A DNA stretch of 64,000 bases from Halomonas almeriensis (lineage in GTDB: Bacteria; Pseudomonadota; Gammaproteobacteria; Pseudomonadales; Halomonadaceae), in NCBI RefSeq assembly GCF_030409235.1, contig NZ_JAUFPO010000009.1:601743-665742 (forward strand), written 5' to 3'. The notes beneath the pieces are model-generated. The model searched no databases and was not told the origin of the DNA. It was given only the letters and a program-made list of their open reading frames with translations. Positions 54,026 through 61,798 of this stretch are shown piece by piece (positions within the stretch are counted from its first letter, which is position 1; every line of letters starts with the position of its first letter). A program made the translations under genes and the position numbers.

Positions 54026-54610
54026 TCAGGATGTCTCGGGGGTTGTGTCATCCACCTGGCGTAACTGCTGAGCCAGTTCCCTGATGTGTCGATCCTCGAC
54101 GCCGAGCTGGTTGAGGGCGTCATCCAGGTTCAACAGGTAATCGCGATTGGGGCCGCTGGGCCCCCGGGCACCGGCGATCTGGCGGGCCATGTCGTCCAGC
54201 GGGGCCTCGCCGAGGAAGGCGGCATTGTGTTCGGTGGCGATGTAAACCAGACCCTGGGCGGTGTCGCCATCATTGAAGCGTAGGGTGACCACCTCGCGCA
54301 GATAGCCGTTCTTCTCGCGCACATCCAGGGGCCCCAGCACGTCCGGGGTGATGCGGTAGGCCATGCCATGACAGATGGCATCGGGCTGGGGCAGCAGGGT
54401 GGCGACGCGCCCGGGCGAGTCGGGCGTGCCACGGTGGTCGTGGGAGCCCTGCCAGAAGCGGCGCGTCCAGCCGCGAATGCTCGCCGGGCGGCGCTCCAGG
54501 TAGTCGAAGCCGGCCTTCCAGATCAGTGAGCCATAGCCGAACAGCCAGATGGCGTCCTGGTCGGCGAAGTGATCCCGCTGTCGATTCTGCTGTGTGGTGT
54601 CGAGGGTCAT
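54026..54610 (-). CDS. chaC: ChaC-like gamma-glutamylcyclotransferase
   Basis: 194 residues. IWLFGYGSLIWKAGFDY is the glutathione-specific gamma-glutamylcyclotransferase signature, and VREKNGYLREVVTL contains the predicted catalytic Glu. The enzyme splits glutathione into 5-oxoproline and Cys-Gly in the cytoplasm. It precedes the dehydratase gene on the same strand by 30 bases, so the two could be co-transcribed. Confidence 0.9.
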   Translation of the reverse strand: MTLDTTQQNRQRDHFADQDAIWLFGYGSLIWKAGFDYLERRPASIRGWTRRFWQGSHDHRGTPDSPGRVATLLPQPDAICHGMAYRITPDVLGPLDVREKNGYLREVVTLRFNDGDTAQGLVYIATEHNAAFLGEAPLDDMARQIAGARGPSGPNRDYLLNLDDALNQLGVEDRHIRELAQQLRQVDDTTPETS

Positions 54611-54655
54611 GGCGTCCGTCGTGTCGTTGAGTCGTGGCCGTGTAGTGGCGAAGCG

Positions 54656-56584
54656 TCAGCTGTCCTTGCGCGGCGGCGGGAAGACCACGTCGAAGCCGCG
54701 GGCATCAAGCTGGCGTATGTCCTCCGGGCGGCCCTGGTCGTCGAGCACCACCAGACCGATACCGGCGCCGTTCCAGAGGCGCTCGCCGGCCTCGGCACGG
54801 TCCGGGTCGCGCGGCCGGATGCGCATGGGCCGACGCTTGGTGAACCAGTTGAGCGGTGAGCGCGGCGCATACAGCCAGCGGTTGGCGCGGTCGAAGGTGT
54901 CCAGCAGGGTGTCGGGGAAGGCGTTTTTCACACCGCTCGAGGTGATCTGCCAGATGCGCGAGCCCTGCTTGCTGTGACGGATCTTGATGTCGTAGGCGAA
55001 GGAGTAATGCACATCGCCGGATAGCACCACGTAGTGTCCCGGGGTGCGCGAGTGGCGGAAGATGTTGAGCATCACGCTGGCCGCGCCGCGATGCGCCATC
55101 CAGTTCTCGGCATCCACCAGCAGCGGCTTGCCGGCCAGGGTGAAGAGTTTCTGCACCGCCTCGATGAGCTTGACGCCGAAAATCGGGGTCGGCGAGACGA
55201 TCACCACCGAGGGCGCGTCGAGCATCTGCTGCTGCAGGTCGGAGAGGGCTTCCCAGTCCATCAGCCCGGAGGGGCGGCCCCGCTTGCGTTCGCTGCGCCA
55301 GCGTCGGGTGCGGGTATCCAGCACCACCAGCTTGGGGGTGCCGGGCACCTGATACTCCCAGCCCTGAAAGCGTTGCAGGTTGTCGAGGAACTGGTCGTGG
55401 GGTTCGGCGGGCAGCCAGCCGTCTTCCTGGGCGGCGGTCTCGAGCAAGGCCGCGACCTCGTTCATGGGCCCGGCCAGCCGGTCCGGGTCGTTGCCCCAGC
55501 CCTGGCAGAGCAGATAGCCCATCAGCGCATTGCCGATGATGCGCCGCGAGAAGGGGTTGCCGTAGGCGGTCTCTTCCCAGGCGGCGGTCAGGTTCCAGTC
55601 ATCGGTGACGTCATGGTCGTCGAAGATCATCAGGCTCGGCAGATGGGCCAATAGGCGCGCCACGGCCGGTAGTTCCTCGGCGAAGCGTTCGATGACATCG
55701 AGCTCCTCATCGAAGGTCTCGCGCTGGCTGTCTTCCAGCGCCGGGCGCTCGATACGGATCAGCTGCCAGGGCGTGGGCGACCAGACCAGCAGATACATGG
55801 CGATGATCTCGCCGAAGCTGATTAGGTGGTTGGAGGCATTGGCCGAGGTGAAGATGGGCTTGCGGGCGCCACCGAAGAACCCCTTACGCACATCCTTGCT
55901 TTCCTCGACATCGGGTAGCAGCGAGTCGCGCCGGTAATAGGCCGTATCGGTGGTGGTCAGCGCTCGGCTGTCACCAATGGTGGCGCCTTCCAGGGGCTCG
56001 TCGAACAGGCCCAGCTGCTGGATCAGCTGGTGGATGGCCACCAGCATCGGGCCGGCTACGTCATCGGCATAGATCTGATCGCCAGACATCAACAGCCAGG
56101 CGGGCCATTGGGTGGTGTCATCGTGGCGTTCGGCGAGCCAGGCATCGGCCCGTGCCAGGCCGTCCGGGCCGTCGTAATGTGGACGACGGCAGGAGCCATG
56201 CATCAGCCGGCGCTGAGTGGAGGCCAGCACGAAGCTCGGGCGACGGGCGCCTTCATGCAGCAGGTGCGGGGCCCAGTCGGCGATGCCGCCTTCCTCGCCG
56301 AGGCGCAGGTCATAGTCGATGCGCTGGTCCTGGGGCAGCGGCGTGCCCAGGCAGACGTCGATCAGATGCAGGTGGGCATGTCGGCCCAGCGGCAGGCAGC
56401 GCACGCGCTTGTCGTTGAGCGCCAGGCGGCGCGGTGGCTGGCCTTCCGGCTGCAGGATCAGCTGCATGTCCAGCGGGCGGCTGCCGACTACCCACAGCAA
56501 TAACCGGTCAGGCGACAGGCGCCGCAGCAGAGGGCCGGCCAGGACGGAAGGAAGGGGCCGGGATGCATCTTCCGTTGTCGTCAT
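54656..56584 (-). CDS. PhoD-like metallophosphatase
   Basis: 642 residues from the ATG at 56,584 (AAAGGA upstream). Motifs of the PhoD-like phosphatase fold: LLMSGDQIYADDVAGPM, MIFDDHDVTDDWNLTAAW, and VVLSGDVHYSFAYDI, supplying metal-binding Asp and His residues. There is no signal peptide or Tat motif, unlike classical PhoD, so it is probably cytoplasmic. The middle region contains an insertion (LLPDVEESKDVRKGFFGGARKP). The much longer open frame upstream lacks support. Substrate unknown; likely phosphodiesters or phosphomonoesters. Confidence 0.83.
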   Translation of the reverse strand: MTTTEDASRPLPSVLAGPLLRRLSPDRLLLWVVGSRPLDMQLILQPEGQPPRRLALNDKRVRCLPLGRHAHLHLIDVCLGTPLPQDQRIDYDLRLGEEGGIADWAPHLLHEGARRPSFVLASTQRRLMHGSCRRPHYDGPDGLARADAWLAERHDDTTQWPAWLLMSGDQIYADDVAGPMLVAIHQLIQQLGLFDEPLEGATIGDSRALTTTDTAYYRRDSLLPDVEESKDVRKGFFGGARKPIFTSANASNHLISFGEIIAMYLLVWSPTPWQLIRIERPALEDSQRETFDEELDVIERFAEELPAVARLLAHLPSLMIFDDHDVTDDWNLTAAWEETAYGNPFSRRIIGNALMGYLLCQGWGNDPDRLAGPMNEVAALLETAAQEDGWLPAEPHDQFLDNLQRFQGWEYQVPGTPKLVVLDTRTRRWRSERKRGRPSGLMDWEALSDLQQQMLDAPSVVIVSPTPIFGVKLIEAVQKLFTLAGKPLLVDAENWMAHRGAASVMLNIFRHSRTPGHYVVLSGDVHYSFAYDIKIRHSKQGSRIWQITSSGVKNAFPDTLLDTFDRANRWLYAPRSPLNWFTKRRPMRIRPRDPDRAEAGERLWNGAGIGLVVLDDQGRPEDIRQLDARGFDVVFPPPRKDS

Positions 56585-56870
56585 GTCGATTCCTTTCTCG
56601 CCATCGCGTCTCGTCGCGTTCACCGTCATGCTGGCGGGTCGGCAGTGACGCGACCATTGTCGGGGCCCGCTGAGAGGCTCGGAGAGCCTGAAGCGCTCAA
56701 TGTGTCCAGCATACCACTCAGTCGCGGGACTGTGAGGGGCGTCGGTCATGGATCCGGGGTTAGCAGCTGTTCTCGGGCAGCCAGAGGCGGGCGCGGCCGC
56801 CGCCGTCGGCGCGCGTAACAACGATAGGGGCAACTGCGAGAGCCCGTCGAGGACGGGCTCTCGATAAAGC
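56585..56870. other. Intergenic region between PhoD-like and glutamate-synthase-like genes
   Basis: Contains a strong inverted repeat GAGAGCCCGTC-GAG-GACGGGCTCTC at 56,838-56,862, just past the end of the upstream gene on the minus strand, probably its terminator although the U tract is poor. I see no Pho box here and no gene. Confidence 0.55.
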
Positions 56871-58511
56871 CTAGACCAGCTTGCTCTGACGCAACTGCCA
56901 TTCGCTGAATGGTGGCGCAAAACTCGCCGGATCCGCCTTATCCCAGTAATCACTGAATATGGGGTGATGCGTGGCGCCATTCTTGAGCAGGGCGCCCGGC
57001 GGAACAAAGTCGAACAAGGTGGCAAGACTGCGCACTTCGTGACGCGAAACACGCCTCACGACGTGCTCGGGCCCCAGCTCACTGGGATGGGACAGGCCGG
57101 AGGCTGCCAGCATCTCGGCCAATGCCTTCAGCGTATTGCCGTGAAAGTGTCGGACACGTTCGGCCTTGAGGGGAACATCCAGCCGCTTGCCACGCCGTGG
57201 GTCCTGAGTCGCCACGCCGCTTGGACAGCGGTCGGTATGACAGCTCTGCGCCTGGATGCAGCCCAGGGCGAACATGTAACCCCGCGCGGCGTTGCACCAG
57301 TCGGCACCCAGCGCCATGGTGCGGGCGATGTCGAAGGCGCTGATGATCTTGCCGGCCGCGCCCACGCGGATGTCATCACGCAACCCGGCACCCGTCAGGG
57401 TGTTGTGCACCAGTATCAGAGCTTCGGTCAACGGCATGCCGAGGCGGTTGGCAAACTCCAGTGGTGCCGCGCCGGTTCCGCCCTGACCACCGTCCACGAC
57501 CACGAAATCCGGGTAGTCGTCCGCTTCACGCATGGCCTTGACTATCGCGAACCACTCCCATGGATGACCAATCGCCAGTTTGATGCCCACCGGTTTGCCG
57601 CCGGAAAGCTCGCGCAGTTGCTGGATGAAGGCGATCATCTCGCGAGGCGTGGTGAAAGCACTGTGAGCGGCCGGTGAAAGTACGTCCTGGCCTTCCGGAA
57701 CACCGCGTGTCGAGGCGATCTCCGGCGTGACCTTTGACCCGGGAAGTACACCACCATGACCGGGTTTCGCGCCCTGTGAGAGCTTGATCTCGATCATCTT
57801 GACCGCTTCGAGCTGGGCGGTTTTGGCGAACTGTTCGGGATCGAAACGCCCCTCGGTGTCGCGACAACCAAAGTAGCCGGAGCCGATTTCCCAGACCAGG
57901 TTGCCTCCCTGCTGATGGTAGGGCGACAAACCACCTTCACCGGTATCATGGTAGAAGCCGCCGTCCCGAGCCCCTTCGTTCAAGGCGCGGATGGCATTGG
58001 CAGACAGGGCACCGAAACTCATCGCTGAGATATTGAAGACACTGGCGGAGTAGGGGCGGGGCCGCTGGGAGCCGATCTCCACCCGGAAGTCGTAATCCTG
58101 GATGGTGGCGGGTGACAGTGAATGGTTCATCCACTCGTAGCCGGGAACCTGCATGTCGCGCTGGGAACCGAACGGCTGCTTGTCGATGGTGTCCTTGGCG
58201 CGGCGATAGACCAGGCTACGCTGCTCGCGGGAATACGGGCGTTCCTCGGTATCCGGCTGGATGAAGTACTGGCGGATTTCCGGGCCGATGGATTCCAGCC
58301 AGTAGCGCAGATGGGCCAGAATCGGATAGTTTCGGCTGACAGTATGCTGGCGCTGGACGATATCGTGTGTGCCCAGGGCGGCCGGCAGGCCGAATGCCAG
58401 CAAGCCAATGCCGGCGAGCCAGCCGGGACTCAGGGCCATTGCCAGCAGGCATATGATCGAACCGACGAGGCAGGTGGCATAGACGCCGTAGCGGCTGGGG
58501 AGGCGGTACAT
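56871..58511 (-). CDS. Membrane-anchored FMN-binding glutamate synthase family protein
   Basis: 546 residues. N-terminal helices (YATCLVGSIICLLAMAL and AGIGLLAFGLPAALG) anchor it in the membrane; the rest is the FMN-binding half of glutamate synthase: MSFGALSANAIRALNEGA, EIKLSQGAKPGHGGVLPGSKV, VVDGGQGGTGAAPLEFANRLG, and the iron-sulfur Cys set CIQAQSCHTDRCPSG (C-x5-C-x4-C). There is no N-terminal glutaminase domain, so ammonia channelling is absent; it may be a different oxidoreductase. The start at 58,511 follows AAGGA; the frame is open to 58,574. Confidence 0.85.
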   Translation of the reverse strand: MYRLPSRYGVYATCLVGSIICLLAMALSPGWLAGIGLLAFGLPAALGTHDIVQRQHTVSRNYPILAHLRYWLESIGPEIRQYFIQPDTEERPYSREQRSLVYRRAKDTIDKQPFGSQRDMQVPGYEWMNHSLSPATIQDYDFRVEIGSQRPRPYSASVFNISAMSFGALSANAIRALNEGARDGGFYHDTGEGGLSPYHQQGGNLVWEIGSGYFGCRDTEGRFDPEQFAKTAQLEAVKMIEIKLSQGAKPGHGGVLPGSKVTPEIASTRGVPEGQDVLSPAAHSAFTTPREMIAFIQQLRELSGGKPVGIKLAIGHPWEWFAIVKAMREADDYPDFVVVDGGQGGTGAAPLEFANRLGMPLTEALILVHNTLTGAGLRDDIRVGAAGKIISAFDIARTMALGADWCNAARGYMFALGCIQAQSCHTDRCPSGVATQDPRRGKRLDVPLKAERVRHFHGNTLKALAEMLAASGLSHPSELGPEHVVRRVSRHEVRSLATLFDFVPPGALLKNGATHHPIFSDYWDKADPASFAPPFSEWQLRQSKLV

Positions 58512-58632
58512 GCGGGAGGGATCCTTCAGGCGATCAGAGACGACTATTGCATGTCGCCATGGCCAGGCTGTCAATCCAGGGGCCGAAAGCCTGGTGAGAC
58601 GTCATGATTTCGTCACACCGCGCAAATAGTGT

Positions 58633-58661
58633 TTGACCTGTGCGCCGTACAAGCGCATGCT
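58633..58661 (+). promoter_or_regulatory. Candidate sigma-70 promoter of the cold-shock gene
   Basis: TTGACC and CATGCT are separated by 17 bases, giving a 5' leader of about 140 bases before the cspA ATG, as expected for cold-shock mRNAs with long structured leaders. The -10 element is poor. Confidence 0.45.
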
Positions 58662-58804
58662 AGTTCGCAGTAGGTTAGCAAGTCGCATATCGCAAGTGGT
58701 CATCGAAACGCTCTAGTGTCGATTTCCCGGTGAAACGATTCTTGTTTTACCCACTGCAACTCGGGTATCTCCCGGTAAATCTTCGCTATTGAGGAATTCG
58801 CAAA

Positions 58805-59011
58805 ATGGCTACTGGTACAGTTAAGTGGTTCAACGACACTAAAGGTTTCGGCTTCATTTCTCCGGACGACAACGGTGACGACCTGTTCGCTCACTTCTCC
58901 GAGATTCAGGCTGAAGGCTTCAAGTCTCTGCAGGACGGTCAGAAGGTTTCCTTCGACGTCACTCAGGGCAAGAAAGGCCTGCAGGCTTCCAACATCAAGG
59001 CTCAGGATTAA
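58805..59011 (+). CDS. Cold-shock domain protein CspA family
   Basis: 68 residues, one OB-fold cold-shock domain: [19 protein letters not shown] carries RNP1 (KGFGFI), [10 protein letters not shown] carries RNP2-like VFAHF. RNA chaperone that melts mRNA structure. GAGGAA precedes the ATG. A long leader and a terminator (59,057-59,083) bound a monocistronic unit. Serine/glycine codons and base composition are lower in GC than flanking genes, as usual for highly expressed Csp genes. Confidence 0.96.
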   Translation: MATGTVKWFNDTKGFGFISPDDNGDDLFAHFSEIQAEGFKSLQDGQKVSFDVTQGKKGLQASNIKAQD

Positions 59012-59056
59012 TCCCTGATTTGATGTTCGTCGTGCTGCTTGCAGCATGACACCCAG

Positions 59057-59083
59057 GTGGGGCCTCGCGAAAGCGGGCCCCAC
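59057..59083 (+). terminator. Terminator of the cold-shock gene
   Basis: GTGGGGCC/GGCCCCAC with an inner CGC-GAAA-GCG helix, followed by TTGTGTTTGTG. Confidence 0.7.
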
Positions 59084-59199
59084 TTGTGTTTGTGCCCTCC
59101 GCTTACGCGCCGGCTGTCTGTCGCGCGGCTGCTTCCAGGATGTATTCCCACCGCTCAGTGCGCTAGGGTATTGCCTTTGTTTTCCTGGAGGTAGTTGTC

Positions 59200-59874
59200 A
59201 TGAGCGCTGCGCAAGAGCTGATCATCGAGCCCGGCAATGGCCAGGTGGCCGATGCCTGTGTGTTCATTCTGCATGGCCTGGGCGCCGATGGGCGGGACTT
59301 CGAACCCCTGGTGCCGGCCCTGCAGCTCCCCGCCGATGCCAATGTGCGCTTCATCCTGCCTCATGCGCCGCGCCAGGCGGTGACCGTCAATGGTGGCATG
59401 GTCATGCCCGCCTGGTACGACATCCTCGAAATGAGCCTGGATCGCCGGGTCGACGAGACCCAGTTGAAGGCCTCCGCGCAGCGTATTCAAGCGCTGGTGC
59501 ATGAGCAGATCGGCCATGGCATTGCGGCAGAGCGCATCTTCATCGCCGGTTTTTCCCAGGGCGGCGCGGTGGCCTATGAGGCGGCGCTGAGCTTTCCCGA
59601 GCGGCTGGGCGGCTTGCTGGCGCTTTCCACCTATCTCGCCACGGCCGACAGCCTCGACTATGCCGACGCCAACCGGGAGCTACCCATCGAGGTGCATCAT
59701 GGCAATATGGACCCGGTGGTGCCCGAGTCGCTGGGCCGTTCCGCCGTGGAACGCCTGCAGTCCATGGGCTATGCGGTGGGGTATCGCCAGTATCCGATGG
59801 CGCATGCGGTCTGCCCGCAGCAGATCGGTGATATCAGTCGCTGGTTGTCGGCGCGGCTGACTGAGGCTGGCTGA
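59200..59874 (+). CDS. Alpha/beta-hydrolase, carboxylesterase/phospholipase type
   Basis: 224 residues. FILHGLGADGRDFEPLVPAL gives the oxyanion region, GFSQGGAVAYEAAL the nucleophile elbow Ser, NMDPVVP the catalytic Asp and PMAHAV the His. This is the EstA/YpfH-like carboxylesterase (LysoPLA/thioesterase) family. Cytoplasmic. It follows the cold-shock gene terminator and has its own GGAGGTAG ribosome site; the 3' side is an intergenic heptamer array. Confidence 0.9.
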   Translation: MSAAQELIIEPGNGQVADACVFILHGLGADGRDFEPLVPALQLPADANVRFILPHAPRQAVTVNGGMVMPAWYDILEMSLDRRVDETQLKASAQRIQALVHEQIGHGIAAERIFIAGFSQGGAVAYEAALSFPERLGGLLALSTYLATADSLDYADANRELPIEVHHGNMDPVVPESLGRSAVERLQSMGYAVGYRQYPMAHAVCPQQIGDISRWLSARLTEAG

Positions 59875-59891
59875 GCTTCGCGCTGCGGGCT

Positions 59892-59980
59892 GCGAGAAAC
59901 GAGCCACGAGCCACGAGCCGCGAGCCACGAGAAACGAGCCACGAGCCGCGAGCTGTGAGAGGCGAAAGGCGAAAGGCGAT
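59892..59980. repeat. Heptamer array (ACGAGCC/ACGAGAA family)
   Basis: About a dozen consecutive 7-base units related to RCGAGNN (ACGAGCC, GCGAGCC, ACGAGAA) followed by GCGAAAG units. It directly follows the hydrolase gene. The same units appear at 35,794-35,870. Confidence 0.85.
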
Positions 59981-59985
59981 CCGCA

Positions 59986-60013
59986 ACGAGGCCGGCCCTT
60001 GGGCCGGCCTCGT
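59986..60013 (-). terminator. Hairpin terminator of the PIN-PhoH gene
   Basis: CGAGGCCGGCCC/GGGCCGGCCTCG, 12 base pairs around a 2-base loop, about 7 bases beyond the stop codon on the minus strand. GC-rich; T tract modest. Confidence 0.6.
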
Positions 60014-60019
60014 GCTGTG

Positions 60020-61432
60020 TCAGAGCAGTTCTTCGCCGGCAAGGGCCAGGCGGGAGCGCTCGACGCTCATCAGGGTAACGTGGCCGGCGTGCGGCCAGTC
60101 GCGGAAGTGCTGCACCACGGCCGCCATGCCGCAGGTGTTGGCGGTGAGGTAGGGCGTGTCGATCTGCCCCACATTGCCCAGGCAGACGATCTTGGTGTTG
60201 CGCCCGGCGCGGGTGATCAGTGACTTGAGCTGTTTGGGGGTGAAGTTCTGGGCCTCGTCGATGATCAGGAAGGTGTCGTTCAGGGTGCGGCCGCGCATGA
60301 AGCCCGGGGCGCGAATCTGCACCCGGGAGCCCAGCAATTGGCGAGTGGCTTCCTGGTTCCAGGCACTGGTGCCGTCATGCTCGTCGCGCAGCAGGTTGTC
60401 CATGTTGTCGTGGAAGGCGCCCATCCAGGGCGACATCTTTTCCTCCTCGGTGCCCGGTAGGTAGCCGATATCCTCGCTCATCGAAATGGGCGCACGGGTG
60501 AAGACCACGCGCTCGAAGCGCTTGGTGTCCAGCGTCTGTTGAAAGGCCGCGGCCAGGGTCATGAAGGTCTTGCCGGTGCCGGCGCTGCCGGCGATGCTGA
60601 CCAGGTCGATATCATCGTCCATCAGCAGGTTGAGGGTGAAGTTCTGGCGGCTGTCGTGGGCGTGCACGCCCCATACACTGGCGCCGTGGCGATAGTCGGT
60701 AAGCAGCTCGAGCCTTGCATGCTGCGGGCTGACCTCGCGGACGATGGCCTCGAAGCTGGCGCCGTTGTCACTGTCCGATAACAACATGCCCAGGTGCCAG
60801 TCGTCGGGGATTTCGCCATTCAGGTGGTAGATGACCCGGTCGTCCTGGCGCACGACCTTGACGTCGACGCGCAGATCCTCCCATAGCCCCCGGCCGTCGT
60901 GACCGGCTTCCGGGTAGACCCGCGCGCCGCCCAGCATCGCATCGCTGTCATCGAAGGCGCGATCGGTCAGGTAATCCTCGACCGGAACACTCAATGCCGC
61001 GGCCTTGACGCGCAGGTTGATGTCCTTGGTCACCAGGATGACCGAGGCATCGTCACGCTCCTCGCGCAGGCGGCAGGTTTCGCTGAGCAAGCGGTTGTCG
61101 GGACTGTCCTCGAGGTGTTCGAGGGGTTGCAGATCGTTGTAGCACAGCAGTCGCAGGCGGCCCTCGGTGCCATTGAGGCGTTGTATGGGGATGCCTTCGC
61201 GAATCTGGCTGATATCGACGTTGGCGGTCAGGTCGGATAGGGTGCGGCTGACTTGCCGGGCGGTGCGAGCGATCTCGCGAATGCCGTTCTTGTGCTTGTC
61301 GAGTTCCTCGAGCACGGTCATGGGGATGACCACCTCGTGCTCGTCGAACTGATAGAGGGCGGCGGGGTCGTGGATCAGGACATTGGTGTCCAGCACGTAA
61401 AGCCGGGTGGCCTTCTTGTCGATGCGTACCAT
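60020..61432 (-). CDS. PIN-domain / PhoH-like ATPase fusion (YlaK type)
   Basis: 470 residues. N-terminal PIN ribonuclease domain: LYVLDTNVLIHDPAAL with the first catalytic Asp, VLEELDKHK, and VILVTKDINLRVKA (DxN). C-terminal PhoH helicase-like domain: SIAGSAGTGKTFMTLAAA (Walker A), FLIIDEAQNFTPKQLKSL (Walker B), and VCLGNVGQIDTPYL. Such proteins are ATP-dependent ribonucleases/helicases. The ATG at 61,432 follows CAGGAG. No toxin-antitoxin partner is adjacent. Confidence 0.92.
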   Translation of the reverse strand: MVRIDKKATRLYVLDTNVLIHDPAALYQFDEHEVVIPMTVLEELDKHKNGIREIARTARQVSRTLSDLTANVDISQIREGIPIQRLNGTEGRLRLLCYNDLQPLEHLEDSPDNRLLSETCRLREERDDASVILVTKDINLRVKAAALSVPVEDYLTDRAFDDSDAMLGGARVYPEAGHDGRGLWEDLRVDVKVVRQDDRVIYHLNGEIPDDWHLGMLLSDSDNGASFEAIVREVSPQHARLELLTDYRHGASVWGVHAHDSRQNFTLNLLMDDDIDLVSIAGSAGTGKTFMTLAAAFQQTLDTKRFERVVFTRAPISMSEDIGYLPGTEEEKMSPWMGAFHDNMDNLLRDEHDGTSAWNQEATRQLLGSRVQIRAPGFMRGRTLNDTFLIIDEAQNFTPKQLKSLITRAGRNTKIVCLGNVGQIDTPYLTANTCGMAAVVQHFRDWPHAGHVTLMSVERSRLALAGEELL

Positions 61433-61798
61433 CGGCGCTGCTCTCCTGATTGTCACCGGACAGGCGTCGTGGGTCATAACGCCTCGATGTCGACACTGTC
61501 AGCGAAAAATGTCAGGTCTGTGACATGTTGCGACGTGTCTCCCTGATAGCGTGGAGTTGGCGGTTTTCCTCCGTTTCGGGGTTCTTCTGGATTGGACCCT
61601 GAATCAGGCTCGGGGTGCAACAGGCGTTCGCTATTGTGCTCCTTCAGCATGGACCAGCTGATTTTTTCTGCAACTCTTGGGGCGTCACGGTGTTGTCACA
61701 TGCAAGGCGCATGATCTTTCGAATGAAAAGTAAGGCCGCCATGGCTTGACCAGGATGCGGCCGATTCCGTGACCCTGGGATGCAGCGAGGAGCGCATC
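61433..61798. other. Divergent promoter region of PIN-PhoH and PhoX genes
   Basis: 366 bases without a gene. It contains a CTGTCAG/ATGTCAG/CTGTGACA stretch (61,496-61,526, spacing not PhoB-like) and the better-spaced Pho box candidate at 61,682-61,699. Confidence 0.6.
61682..61699 (+). promoter_or_regulatory. Candidate Pho box upstream of phoX
   Basis: Two GTCAC repeats start exactly 11 bases apart (GCGTCAC and TTGTCAC), the spacing of PhoB direct repeats, about 100 bases before the phoX ATG; CATGAT 10 bases downstream could serve as the -10. Confidence 0.45.

Noticed and set aside
61496..61526. Pho box at CTGTCAG/ATGTCAG
   Set aside because: The repeat spacing is 13 bases rather than 11, and the third unit is 9 bases further, which does not fit PhoB geometry.
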